Shown: positions 27,759 to 37,045 of the stretch, piece by piece
Layout: the number at the start of each line of letters is the position of its first letter
Numbering within the stretch: the first letter of the stretch is position 1
Assembly: GCF_030541005.1 (NCBI RefSeq)
Contig: NZ_JASSVM010000001.1
Span: 744,001 to 808,000 of the forward strand
DNA: 64,000 nt
Source: Marinobacter sp. SS5-14b
GTDB taxonomy: Bacteria > Pseudomonadota > Gammaproteobacteria > Pseudomonadales > Oleiphilaceae
Direction of reading: 5' to 3'
Notes under the pieces: model-generated
What the model was told of the DNA's origin: nothing
The model's input: the letters and a program-made list of their open reading frames with translations, nothing else
Databases searched by the model: none
Program-made: the position numbers and the translations under genes

Positions 27759-29225
27759 TTAATCATCGTGAATACTGTAGGGGTCGGCCAATAATCTCTG
27801 ATAGAGGTCTCCATACTCCCGCGCTCTTTGTCTCCAGGAGTAGTCAGCCGCCATTCCGTTTTCCTGTAATTGCCGCCAGGCTTTCCGCTTTGCTAAAACC
27901 TCCAGGGCACGACGGATGGTTTTGAACAAAGCATCAGGTGTTGGCTCCCTGAACACAAAGCCGTTCGCGTTTGCAGCGCTATCGTCTTCGGGGTCGAACA
28001 CGGTGTCATTCAAACCGCCAACACCGTGTACGACTGGCACGGTGCCATAGCGCAGGCTGTACATCTGGTTCAGCCCGCAGGGCTCAAAACGGGAGGGCAT
28101 CAAATACAGATCGCTGCCTGCAGTAATCCGGTGCGCCAGACCCTCGTTGTAACCCAGAGTTAACGACAACTGCTGAGGCCATTCCCGGGCAAGTTCCTGC
28201 AGGCGATCCTGGTAGTGAGCCTGGCCGGCCCCCAGCATAGCGAACTGGCAACCGGACTCGAGCAGCGGCCGGAGCACAGCCAGAATCCAGTCCAGGCCCT
28301 TTTGTTCAACCAATCGGCCGACAAATCCGAATAAGGGGGCTCCCGTTACCTCCAGGCCCATATCCTGTTGCAGCCTGGCCTTACACTGGGCCTTGTTTTT
28401 CAGATTGCCGGGGCCGAAGTGAAAATCCAGCCAGGGATCTTCCGCGGGGTCCCATATGCGGGTATCGATGCCATTCAGGATGCCGATCAGTTGCGGCGAG
28501 CGGTGCCTGAGCAACCCGTCCAGACCGTATCCGAACCAGGGCGTTTGTATTTCGTTGGCATAGCTGGGGCTGACAGTCGTAATGGCGTCACTGAAGACCA
28601 GCCCCCCTTTGATGAAGGACAGCTGGTCGTGGAATTCAAGCAAATCATAGCGCCAGAGGTAATCCGGCAGACCCAGAGCTCTGAAGGTTTCGTGGGAGAA
28701 TAGTCCCTGGTAGGCAAGGTTGTGGACGGTGAAAACCGTCTTTGGTGGGTGCTGAACATTGCCCAACAACACCGGGATTAACCCGGTTTGCCAGTCGTTG
28801 CAGTGCACTATGTCTGGCCGCCGGCTCAAGTCCAGCTGTCCGGCAGCCATCATCGCGCCAATCTGGCCAAATAAGTGAAACCGGTGCGCGTTGTCCCACC
28901 AGTCTTCCCCGTCATCATTCTGGTACGGGCTGTCGCCCGTCCGGTCAAACAGAGCAGGGCAGTCCACCAACCAGAGAGTAACCGCCGTGCCCGGCAGACG
29001 GGTCTGCCAAAGCGACACGTCATATTGGCCATGCCTGAATCGGATTTTCCTGCGTGAACCGGCGTCCCTGGCTGCTTTCAAGGCAGCCGGGTATCCGGGC
29101 AACAATATCTGACAGTCATAACCCAGTTTGCAGAGGGCTTCCGGCAAGCTGGCAGAGACGTCCGCCAGGCCCCCGGTTTTGACCAGCGGGTACACCTCAC
29201 TGGTGGCAAAGAGGATACGGGTCAT
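27759..29225 (-). CDS. glgA: Glycogen synthase (ADP-glucose, GT5)
   Basis: 488 residues. The N-terminal ADP-glucose loop reads [20 protein letters not shown] (KTGGL motif); the C-terminal half has [36 protein letters not shown] with the EPCGL catalytic loop. It elongates alpha-1,4-glucan from ADP-glucose supplied by GlgC, encoded divergently. The start overlaps the glgB stop as ATGA, so the two are probably translated together. Confidence 0.95.
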   Translation of the reverse strand: MTRILFATSEVYPLVKTGGLADVSASLPEALCKLGYDCQILLPGYPAALKAARDAGSRRKIRFRHGQYDVSLWQTRLPGTAVTLWLVDCPALFDRTGDSPYQNDDGEDWWDNAHRFHLFGQIGAMMAAGQLDLSRRPDIVHCNDWQTGLIPVLLGNVQHPPKTVFTVHNLAYQGLFSHETFRALGLPDYLWRYDLLEFHDQLSFIKGGLVFSDAITTVSPSYANEIQTPWFGYGLDGLLRHRSPQLIGILNGIDTRIWDPAEDPWLDFHFGPGNLKNKAQCKARLQQDMGLEVTGAPLFGFVGRLVEQKGLDWILAVLRPLLESGCQFAMLGAGQAHYQDRLQELAREWPQQLSLTLGYNEGLAHRITAGSDLYLMPSRFEPCGLNQMYSLRYGTVPVVHGVGGLNDTVFDPEDDSAANANGFVFREPTPDALFKTIRRALEVLAKRKAWRQLQENGMAADYSWRQRAREYGDLYQRLLADPYSIHDD

Positions 29226-31123
29226 GATTCGGCCCTCAGTATCATTAGCCCCAGGGGTGGCAAAGTCAGCTCCAGGGAGCAGGGGCGGCCCATCCAGCTG
29301 TCCGGCGAGGCCGATAATGGCAGTGGATTACCGAGGTTGCTGCCACCGTAATAGCTGGAATCGGAGTTGAAAATTTCCTGCCAGTGACCTCCAGCGGGCA
29401 CGCCAATCCGGTAGTGGTGGCGGGGCAACGGCGTAAAATTGATGATGACGACCAGCACCTGTCCATCGGCGGACTCTTTGCGCAGGTAGCTGACCACTGA
29501 TTGAGTGGAGTCATGGCAATCAATCCACTCAAAGCCTTCCGGACTGAAACTGCATTTGTACAGCGCGGGCTGGCTGCGGTAGAGACCGTTGAGGTCCTGA
29601 ACCAGCTTGTAGATGCCTTGGTGCTCCGGGTATTGGAGAAGCTCCCAGTCCAGCTCACGTTTCTCGCTCCATTCCCGGCGTTGGCCAAATTCTCCGCCCA
29701 TAAACAGAAGTTTGGCACCCGGGTAGGTGAACATGTAGCTGAACAGCAACCGAAGGGACGCGCGCTGCTGCCACTCATCCCCCGGCATTTTTTGAATCAG
29801 GCTGGATTTTCCATGCACAACTTCATCGTGGGACAGCGGCAGCAGGAAGTTCTCACTGTAGGCATACAGCAACCCGAAGGTCAGTTTCTCGTGATGGTAC
29901 TGTCGGTAAACCGGGTCTTGCTGAAGGTAGTCCAGGGTGTCGTGCATCCACCCCATGTTCCACTTCAGATTAAAGCCAAGGCCACCTATTTCCGGGGGCC
30001 TTGTGACTCGGGGCCAGGAGGTGGACTCCTCAGCCATCATCAGCGCGCCGGGAAACCGGCCCTGACACACTTTGTTCAGGTCTTGCAGAAAATCGATGGC
30101 TTCAAGGTTTTCATGGCCGCCATGCTGGTTGGGTACCCATTCGCCCGCCTTGCGGGAGTAGTTGAGGTACAGCATGGAGGCAACAGCATCGACTCGAAGG
30201 CCGTCCAGATGGAATGTGTCGAGCCAGAACAGGGCGCTGCCGATCAGAAAGTTTCGAACCTCATGGCGCCCGTAATTGTAAATCAGGGTGCCCCAGTCCT
30301 GGTGTCGGCCCCGGCGGGGATCCTCGTGTTCATACAACGCGGTGCCATCAAAGAGGGCGAGGGCATAGTCGTCATCCGGAAAATGACCGGGTACCCAATC
30401 GAGGATAACGCCAATATTGTTTTTGTGGCACTGGTCCACCAGGTATCTGAGGTCGTCCGGGCTGCCGTAACGACTGGATGGCGCATAATAGCCCGTCGTT
30501 TGATAACCCCAGGATTCGTCCAGCGGGTGCTCGGTTATCGGCAACAGTTCGATATGGGTAAAACCGGTTTCGAGCACATAAGGCACCAGCTGTTCAGCTA
30601 ATTCCCGGTAGGAGAGCCAGCGGCCTGAACCATGATGCCGCCAGGAACCGGGGTGCACCTCATAGATAGAAATCGGACTGCGTTGCCAGTCAAAACGGGC
30701 GCGCCGGTCAAGCCAGTCACCGTCACTCCAGGGAAACGGACTGCGTTCCGTGACAACGGCGGCGTTGGCGGGTCGTTGCTCGAAGGCCTGTCCGTAGGGG
30801 TCGGTTTTAATGGCCTGCTTTCCATGGCGGGTTGTAATGGAGAATTTATACAGTGCGCCGGGATGAACGCCTGGAATAAATGCGTACCAGACACCGTAGC
30901 CTTCAGTGGGCTGAAGCGGCGTTTGGGTGGCATCCCAGCCGTTGAAATCGCCAATCACAGCGACGGCGCGGGCATTGGGTGCCCAGACCGCAAACCGGAC
31001 GCCTTCCACGCCCTGGTGCTTGATTGGGTGAGCGCCCAGCACGTTGTAGATATGCCAGTGGCGGCCTTCCGAGAAAAGATGAAGGTCGAAATCATTGAGA
31101 GCGGGGCTTTCCATAGACCTCAT
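29222..31123 (-). CDS. glgB: 1,4-alpha-glucan branching enzyme (GH13)
   Basis: 633 residues: an N-terminal CBM48 ([22 protein letters not shown]), then the GH13 barrel with [18 protein letters not shown], nucleophile Asp in [14 protein letters not shown], acid Glu in [11 protein letters not shown] and third Asp in [12 protein letters not shown]. It transfers alpha-1,4 chains to 6-positions. It lacks the extra N-terminal domain of the ~730-residue E. coli enzyme. Start uncertain: ATG at 31123 or three codons later; neither has a strong ribosome site. First gene of glgB-glgA-glgP. Confidence 0.94.
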   Translation of the reverse strand: MRSMESPALNDFDLHLFSEGRHWHIYNVLGAHPIKHQGVEGVRFAVWAPNARAVAVIGDFNGWDATQTPLQPTEGYGVWYAFIPGVHPGALYKFSITTRHGKQAIKTDPYGQAFEQRPANAAVVTERSPFPWSDGDWLDRRARFDWQRSPISIYEVHPGSWRHHGSGRWLSYRELAEQLVPYVLETGFTHIELLPITEHPLDESWGYQTTGYYAPSSRYGSPDDLRYLVDQCHKNNIGVILDWVPGHFPDDDYALALFDGTALYEHEDPRRGRHQDWGTLIYNYGRHEVRNFLIGSALFWLDTFHLDGLRVDAVASMLYLNYSRKAGEWVPNQHGGHENLEAIDFLQDLNKVCQGRFPGALMMAEESTSWPRVTRPPEIGGLGFNLKWNMGWMHDTLDYLQQDPVYRQYHHEKLTFGLLYAYSENFLLPLSHDEVVHGKSSLIQKMPGDEWQQRASLRLLFSYMFTYPGAKLLFMGGEFGQRREWSEKRELDWELLQYPEHQGIYKLVQDLNGLYRSQPALYKCSFSPEGFEWIDCHDSTQSVVSYLRKESADGQVLVVIINFTPLPRHHYRIGVPAGGHWQEIFNSDSSYYGGSNLGNPLPLSASPDSWMGRPCSLELTLPPLGLMILRAES

Positions 31124-31290
31124 ATTCCCGAACAGGTGGCTATCAGTTCTGCCTTTGTCATTGGACGCTTTTGCGTTTGTGCAGAAAATGACCTATGACA
31201 AATGTACGTCACAATACAATGCTAGTGTTGCGTGAATATAGATTACGTCAAGTTTGTGTCGGTTATTGTTCTGATATCAGGGAAGCTGTT
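31124..31290. promoter_or_regulatory. Divergent glgB/glgC promoter region
   Basis: 167 bp separating the two glycogen operons and therefore expected to hold both promoters. It is AT-richer than the flanks and contains a repeated TACGTCA (31205-31211 and 31244-31250, 39 bp apart) and an AGGGAAG ribosome site for glgC. I cannot assign confident -10/-35 boxes or a regulator. Confidence 0.4.
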
Positions 31291-32556
31291 ATGCAAACCG
31301 CCAAGCGTTATGTCAGCCGCCTTACGCGGCAAACTCTGGCACTGGTTCTTGCCGGTGGCCGTGGCAGTCGATTGCACGATCTTACGAAATGGCGAGCCAA
31401 ACCTGCCGTTCCCTTCGGCGGCAAGTTCCGCATCATCGATTTCCCGTTATCTAACTGCATCAACTCGGGGATTGGCCAGGTGGGGGTTATCACCCAATAC
31501 AAATCCCATTCCCTGATCCGCCATATTCAGCGTGGATGGGGCTTTTTGCGCGGAGAACTGGGGGAGTTTGTAGAGTTGCTGCCTGCCCAACAACGAATAG
31601 AAACCTCGTGGTACGAAGGTACCGCCAATGCCGTGCTTCAGAATCTCGACATCATCAAAAGCCACGAACCGGAATACGTTCTGATTCTGGCCGGTGATCA
31701 CGTTTACAAAATGGACTACGGCACCATGCTGGCAGCTCATGTGGAGCAGGACGCCGATATTACCGTCGGTTGCATTGAAGTCCCTATCGAAGAAGCCTCA
31801 GCTTTTGGCGTAATGGCGGTCGACAAGGAACTGCGAATCACCGAGTTCAAGGAAAAGCCCGACAATCCGCAGCCCATGCCCGGTCAGCCCGGTAAAGCAC
31901 TGGCCTCAATGGGCATCTACGTTTTCAGTACGCGCATATTGTTCGATGAGTTGCTGCGTGACCAACAGCTGGATGGAACATCTTCCCACGATTTTGGAAA
32001 AGACATTATTCCGACTGTTATCGAAAGGCTGAAAGTATGCGCGTTCCCGTTCCGGGACCCGGTGAATAACAAGGTTGCCTATTGGCGTGATGTGGGGACC
32101 ATTGATTCGTTGTGGCAAGCTAACCTTGAGCTTATTGGCATCAGCCCTGAGCTGAACCTCTACGATTCCAATTGGCCCATCTGGACATACCAGGAACAAT
32201 TACCCCCGGCGAAGTTTGTGTTCGACGATGATAACCGGCGGGGTACCGCCGTTGACTCCATGGTGGCGGGAGGCTGTATTGTCTCCGGTGCGCTGGTTCG
32301 CCACTCTTTGCTGTTCTCCCAGGTGAGGGTGCATTCCTTCTCAACAGTAGAAGATTCCGTGATCTTTCCGGACGTCGATATCGGCCGTCACTGCCATATC
32401 CGCAAAGCCGTTATTGACCGGGGTTGCAAAATACCCGAAGGCACGCGCATCGGATTTGACCACGAATCAGACCAACGCCGTTTTCATGTCTCCCCTAAAG
32501 GTGTTGTTCTGGTGACTCCCGAGATGCTCGGGCAGGACTACCCCCATGGCCTCTGA
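31291..32556 (+). CDS. glgC: Glucose-1-phosphate adenylyltransferase
   Basis: 421 residues from the ATG with AGGGAAG five bases upstream; the open frame extends 32 codons further but lacks family sequence. Nucleotidyltransferase motif [38 protein letters not shown], the active-site [14 protein letters not shown] region, and glucose-1-P-binding ITEFKEKP are present, followed by a left-handed beta-helix. It makes ADP-glucose, the committed step of glycogen synthesis, normally under allosteric control. First gene of the plus-strand glycogen operon; its end overlaps the next gene by 11 bp. Confidence 0.95.
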   Translation: MQTAKRYVSRLTRQTLALVLAGGRGSRLHDLTKWRAKPAVPFGGKFRIIDFPLSNCINSGIGQVGVITQYKSHSLIRHIQRGWGFLRGELGEFVELLPAQQRIETSWYEGTANAVLQNLDIIKSHEPEYVLILAGDHVYKMDYGTMLAAHVEQDADITVGCIEVPIEEASAFGVMAVDKELRITEFKEKPDNPQPMPGQPGKALASMGIYVFSTRILFDELLRDQQLDGTSSHDFGKDIIPTVIERLKVCAFPFRDPVNNKVAYWRDVGTIDSLWQANLELIGISPELNLYDSNWPIWTYQEQLPPAKFVFDDDNRRGTAVDSMVAGGCIVSGALVRHSLLFSQVRVHSFSTVEDSVIFPDVDIGRHCHIRKAVIDRGCKIPEGTRIGFDHESDQRRFHVSPKGVVLVTPEMLGQDYPHGL

Positions 32557-34273
32557 TACTCGCACCCCCGTAGTTTTTTGCTGGCACATGCACCAGCCGG
32601 ACTACCAGGATCACATCACCGGGGAGTTTTTGTTTCCGTGGGTGTATCTGCACTGCATAAAAGATTACGTGGATATGGCTGCCCACCTGGAGGCACATCC
32701 TGGGGCCCGGGCTGTCATCAATTTCGCCCCCATCCTACTCGAACAGATAGAGGAATATCAGGTACAGATTGCACGTTGGCGACACAGCGGATCGGCCATG
32801 GGTGACCCTGTGCTGGCGGCATTGGTGTCTGAGGCATTGCCAGAGCCTGGTTCGCCGGGCTTTCTCGAGCTGATGGAAAAGTGTCTGCGCGCCAATGCGC
32901 ACCGTATCATCAAACGTTTTGCACCTTACCTGAGGTTGTCCGAACTTGCCGGGTTTTACCGCACACGGCCAGACATTCAACGCTATATATCGCCCCAGTT
33001 TCTGGCCGATTTGCTGGTTTGGTACCACCTGGGCTGGATGGGTGAAACGGTGCGCCGAACACACCCGGTTATCCGGAGCCTACAGGAAAAGGGTCATCAG
33101 TTTTCCCTGGAAGACCGGCGCGCGCTGCTGGATGTGGTGGCCGAGCAGATGGCCAGCCTGGCACCCCGTTACCGGCACCTGGCTCAAACCGGGCAGGTGG
33201 AGCTGGCCATGAGCCCCTGGGCGCATCCGATTGTGCCTCTGCTGATAGATCTGGGTTCCGCCCGGGAAGCAATGCCAGACATCAGCCTGCCCGGCACTAA
33301 CCAGTACCCCGGCGGCACCGAGCGAGCCGTTTGGCACCTTGAAGAGGGTAGAAAGGTGTTTCATCGCTTTTTTGGTACCGAACCTGTTGGCTGTTGGGCC
33401 TCGGAGGGTGCATTGAGCCAGGCAACGCTTTCACTGTTGCAGCAGAATGGTTTCCGATGGAGTGCCAGCGGTGATTCCGTTATCCATAACAGCCTGAACC
33501 TCGCTAAAGCCCAGGGCGTCATAAAAAAAGAACTTGGGATTCACCGGCCATTTCGCTTTGGTGAAGAATCGCCGACGGTTTTTTTCCGTGATGATGGGCT
33601 GTCGGATCTCATTGGCTTTACCTATGCCGACTGGCACGCCAAAGATGCAGTGGCGGACCTGGTTCATCATATGGAGAACATTGCCGCGGCCTGCCAGCGG
33701 GATGGCAATGCCGTTATTTCTGTCATTCTCGATGGTGAAAATGCCTGGGAGTACTATCCCGAGAATGGATTTTACTTCCTGGATGAGCTTTACCGGGTCC
33801 TTGCCGACCACGCGTCGTTGCGCTTGACGACCTATCACGATCTGGTGCAAGTGCAAGACAGCGAACCAGAGCGGCTTCCTCACCTGGTGGCCGGCAGCTG
33901 GATCTATGGCACATTCTCCACCTGGATTGGTGATCCGGACAAAAACCGTGCCTGGGAACTGCTGTGTGAGGCAAAGCACCACTACGATAAAGCCATGGAT
34001 AACGGAACCTTGTCGTCTGAGCAAAAAGCCAGGGCCTGCCGGCAACTTGGGCTGTGCGAAGGATCGGATTGGTTCTGGTGGTTTGGCGACTACAATCCGG
34101 CTGCTGTCGTCAGGGATTTTGAACACCTGTACCGTCGTCACCTGGTGAATCTGTACGATGCAATAGGTTACCCCGCGCCTTCCAGCCTCTTCCAGCCTTT
34201 GAGTCAGGGCGGTGGAGAACCCGCCCGTGGCGGTGCGATGCGGCCCGGCCATGAGCCCGGAAACCAACCATGA
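32546..34273 (+). CDS. GH57 family glycoside hydrolase (alpha-glucan acting)
   Basis: 575 residues. GH57 hallmarks: N-terminal [26 protein letters not shown], the nucleophile-bearing CWASEGALS and the acid region [10 protein letters not shown], then [12 protein letters not shown]57 includes amylases, amylopullulanases and 4-alpha-glucanotransferases; the exact specificity cannot be fixed from sequence. Sitting between glgC and malQ with overlaps on both sides (11 bp and ATGA) it is surely part of glycogen/maltodextrin turnover. Confidence 0.9.
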   Translation: MASDTRTPVVFCWHMHQPDYQDHITGEFLFPWVYLHCIKDYVDMAAHLEAHPGARAVINFAPILLEQIEEYQVQIARWRHSGSAMGDPVLAALVSEALPEPGSPGFLELMEKCLRANAHRIIKRFAPYLRLSELAGFYRTRPDIQRYISPQFLADLLVWYHLGWMGETVRRTHPVIRSLQEKGHQFSLEDRRALLDVVAEQMASLAPRYRHLAQTGQVELAMSPWAHPIVPLLIDLGSAREAMPDISLPGTNQYPGGTERAVWHLEEGRKVFHRFFGTEPVGCWASEGALSQATLSLLQQNGFRWSASGDSVIHNSLNLAKAQGVIKKELGIHRPFRFGEESPTVFFRDDGLSDLIGFTYADWHAKDAVADLVHHMENIAAACQRDGNAVISVILDGENAWEYYPENGFYFLDELYRVLADHASLRLTTYHDLVQVQDSEPERLPHLVAGSWIYGTFSTWIGDPDKNRAWELLCEAKHHYDKAMDNGTLSSEQKARACRQLGLCEGSDWFWWFGDYNPAAVVRDFEHLYRRHLVNLYDAIGYPAPSSLFQPLSQGGGEPARGGAMRPGHEPGNQP

Positions 34274-35751
34274 CAGACCGATTACCGCCAATTCCGGTGT
34301 TTACCCGGCGCCGGGCAGGGGTGTTGCTCCACCCAACAGCGCTGCCAGGTTGTCACGGAAAACTGGGCCTGCACGCACGGCAATTTGTAAACTTCCTGGT
34401 AGAAGCCGGTATGACGGTTTGGCAGGCGCTCCCGACCGGGCCCACGCATCCCGACCTGTCGCCTTACCAGTCGTTGTCCGCACATGCGGGTAATCCGGCG
34501 CTGATTGATTTATGCGATTTGATCGAACCTGGCCTGGTGGCTGAGGCTTCGCTGAAAGAGCCCCGCCATCAATTACTGGCATCTGTGGCAGAGCGCTTTC
34601 TGGGTGGGCGCTATACCGCTACGCCCCAAATGAATCCAGAGGTTTGGCAGCAGTTTGTTTCTGATCACGCCAGTTGGCTGGACGATTTCGCCTTGTTCAT
34701 GGCAATCAGGGAGCAAGTTGGAGGCTCGAACTGGACTGACTGGCCGGAACCGCTCCGCAAACGCGATCCTGCGGCGCTTGCCGAGTTTGTTCGGCACCAT
34801 AGCGACACCGTAGAGCGGGTCCGGGTTGAACAGTTTCTGTTTCATGTACAGTGGCGGGCGCTTCGCCAATACGCCAGAGATCGGGGTGTCCTGTTTTTCG
34901 GAGACATACCCATCTTCGTCGCCCATGACAGTGCGGATGTGTGGGCCAACCCTGAGCTGTTCAAACTCGACCAAAACGGCCAGCCCACCGTTGTTGCCGG
35001 TGTTCCGCCAGACTATTTTTCACCGGAAGGACAGCACTGGGGCAACCCTTTGTATGACTGGTCAGCCATGGCAGCAGAGGGGTACCGGTGGTGGATTGCC
35101 AGGCTGAATAGCCAGAGGGAGTTGTTCGATCTGTTGAGAATCGATCATTTCCGTGGTTTGCAGGCATTCTGGGAAATTCCATCAGAAGCACCGAGTGCGG
35201 CAAACGGATACTGGGTGTCAGGCCCGGCTGATGATTTCCTGTCGGCCTGCTTTGAATCCTTACCGGATTTGCCGCTTGTTGCCGAAAATCTTGGCATTAT
35301 CGGTGAGGATGTTGAACAGCTTCGCCACCGTTTCCGGCTGCCCGGCATGACGGTTATGCAGTTTGGCTTCGACGGCAGTCCAACCAATCCGCATTTGCTG
35401 CATAACCACCAGGCCGATGATCTGGTTTATACGGGCACCCACGATAACGACACCACTCTGGGGTGGTACAGAAGCCTGGATAAACCGACACGAGACCATG
35501 TAAACCGATACCTGAGAGTGTCTGGAGCCGATCAGGCTAAGCATCCCTGGCCAGTCATACAGGCTGCAATGGGGTCCGTGTCCCGGCTTGTTATTGTGCC
35601 GATGCAGGATCTCCTGGGGCTCGGATCAGAGGCAAGATTCAACACACCTGGCACCACCGAAAATAACTGGTCATGGAAGCTTCCCGATAACTATCAGCAG
35701 CTTGAAAGCACCGAACGTATGCGGGACGTGGTGCAGCTTTATGGGCGGTAA
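34270..35751 (+). CDS. malQ: 4-alpha-glucanotransferase (GH77)
   Basis: 493 residues, the usual size of the plant/thermophile-type enzyme. N-terminal RRAGVLLHPTALPG, the DIPIFVAHDSADVWANP segment, catalytic Asp in LLRIDHFRGLQAFWEIP, acid Glu in LVAENLGIIGEDVEQLR and YTGTHDNDTTLGWY with the third Asp are all present. It disproportionates maltodextrins released by phosphorylase and debranching. Its ATG overlaps the GH57 stop (ATGA). Confidence 0.95.
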   Translation: MTDRLPPIPVFTRRRAGVLLHPTALPGCHGKLGLHARQFVNFLVEAGMTVWQALPTGPTHPDLSPYQSLSAHAGNPALIDLCDLIEPGLVAEASLKEPRHQLLASVAERFLGGRYTATPQMNPEVWQQFVSDHASWLDDFALFMAIREQVGGSNWTDWPEPLRKRDPAALAEFVRHHSDTVERVRVEQFLFHVQWRALRQYARDRGVLFFGDIPIFVAHDSADVWANPELFKLDQNGQPTVVAGVPPDYFSPEGQHWGNPLYDWSAMAAEGYRWWIARLNSQRELFDLLRIDHFRGLQAFWEIPSEAPSAANGYWVSGPADDFLSACFESLPDLPLVAENLGIIGEDVEQLRHRFRLPGMTVMQFGFDGSPTNPHLLHNHQADDLVYTGTHDNDTTLGWYRSLDKPTRDHVNRYLRVSGADQAKHPWPVIQAAMGSVSRLVIVPMQDLLGLGSEARFNTPGTTENNWSWKLPDNYQQLESTERMRDVVQLYGR

Positions 35752-35876
35752 ACTTACCTCTGGTTAAATATTGATCAGCGTCAACCCGAGTTAAACAGAA
35801 CACGCTATAAAGAACAGGAAGGGTGAAGAGGTGTTGTCTCACCAGAGGATCTCATTCCGAATGAAAGGGGCGCCTG

Positions 35877-36230
35877 ATGGAACACCGGTTGAGTAAGCGA
35901 GTTGAGGGTGAGTTGCCTATACTGGTCTACAAGCGTGGGATGCCAGTGGCAACAGGGAAGATTCAGGATGCGTCGAAGCGAGGGCTTTTCGTCGCAACCG
36001 AATTTACCAATGTGCGAATCAATCAGACGATTCAACTGTCGTTTCGGCTCCCAGACCACCGGCAGGGCCATCAAACATTGACCGCTCATGTTGCACGCAG
36101 GTCTGATGATGGCCTGGGGCTCGACTTCGATGGCGTGGATAACGATGCGCACGTGATCGCTGAGCTTTTGATTTGGTTAGATAACCACGCTTCAGAAGCC
36201 GCCATCACCGGGCGGCATCGGATCCATTAA
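35877..36230 (+). CDS. PilZ domain protein with intact c-di-GMP motif
   Basis: 117 residues, a single PilZ domain. The N-terminus carries RLSKR (RxxxR) and then DASKRG ([D/N]xSxxG), the two elements that bind cyclic di-GMP. No output domain is attached, so it would act by binding a partner. The gene is 125 bp after malQ and 27 bp before the SDR gene, on the same strand as the glycogen operon, so it may have its own promoter. A link between c-di-GMP and glycogen is suggested by position only. Confidence 0.85.
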   Translation: MEHRLSKRVEGELPILVYKRGMPVATGKIQDASKRGLFVATEFTNVRINQTIQLSFRLPDHRQGHQTLTAHVARRSDDGLGLDFDGVDNDAHVIAELLIWLDNHASEAAITGRHRIH

Positions 36231-36257
36231 ATCGCGTAAAAAGGGAAGATATTCACC

Positions 36258-37028
36258 ATGGCAAGACTTGAAGGAAAAGTAGCAGCGGTAACCGGCGGAG
36301 CGCTTGGTATAGGCCGTGCGGCCGTTGAGCGAATGCTGGAAGAAGGCGCAGCGGTGGGTATTCTGGACTTCCTCGACAAAGAGGGCGAAGCCTTAGCAAA
36401 AGAGCTATCCGCCAAAGGGCATCGGGTTGCCTACTGGCACTGCGATGTGTCTGATGAATCTCAGGTGAAAGCGGCCATTGATGGGGTTGCCGAGCGGTTT
36501 GGCAAACTGGATGTGATGGTGAATAACGCGGGTATTTCAGGTGCCAACAAGCCCACTCATGAGGTTACCGAAGAAGAATGGGACAAGGTTCAGGCGGTGA
36601 ACGTAAAAGGTGTATTTTTCTGTACCAAACACGCCATTCCTCATATGAAAAAAGCCGGCGGCGGCAGCCTCATTAACCTGTCTTCCATATACGGACTGGT
36701 GGGTGCGCCGGACGCGCCGCCTTACCATGCCTCCAAAGGTGCGGTTCGGTTGATGTCTAAAACCGATGCCATGATCTATGCCAAAGAAGGCATTCGAGTG
36801 AACTCTATTCACCCGGGATTTATCTGGACACCGATGGTGGAAAACCATTTGAAAACCACGGGAATGGATCCCGAAGTTGCAAAAGCAGCTACAGCGGCCT
36901 TGCACCCAGTGGGGCACATGGGCGAACCCGATGACATTGCCTGGGGCGTTGTGTATCTGGCGTCTGATGAATCCAAGTTCATTACGGGTAGTGAGTTGGT
37001 CATTGATGGCGGTTACACGGCTCATTAA
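36258..37028 (+). CDS. Short-chain dehydrogenase/reductase
   Basis: 256 residues. Classical SDR with TGGALGIG (cofactor loop), DVSDESQV, NNAG and the Ser-Tyr-Lys triad as NLSSIYG, YHASKGAV. The C-terminal ITGSELVIDGGYTAH is typical. An acidic residue follows the Rossmann beta-2 strand (GILDFLDK), favouring NAD over NADP. Similar proteins act on cyclic alcohols, sugars or sterols. It is between the PilZ gene and the second phosphorylase, 18 bp before the latter. Confidence 0.9.
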   Translation: MARLEGKVAAVTGGALGIGRAAVERMLEEGAAVGILDFLDKEGEALAKELSAKGHRVAYWHCDVSDESQVKAAIDGVAERFGKLDVMVNNAGISGANKPTHEVTEEEWDKVQAVNVKGVFFCTKHAIPHMKKAGGGSLINLSSIYGLVGAPDAPPYHASKGAVRLMSKTDAMIYAKEGIRVNSIHPGFIWTPMVENHLKTTGMDPEVAKAATAALHPVGHMGEPDDIAWGVVYLASDESKFITGSELVIDGGYTAH

Positions 37029-37045
37029 CGGGCCGTATACCTGTT

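Noticed and set aside
29501..30601. 366-residue plus-strand open frame opposite glgB
   Set aside because: It is antisense to a well-conserved branching enzyme; long antisense frames are expected at this base composition.
33431..34291. 286-residue minus-strand open frame opposite the GH57 gene
   Set aside because: Antisense shadow of a conserved glycoside hydrolase.
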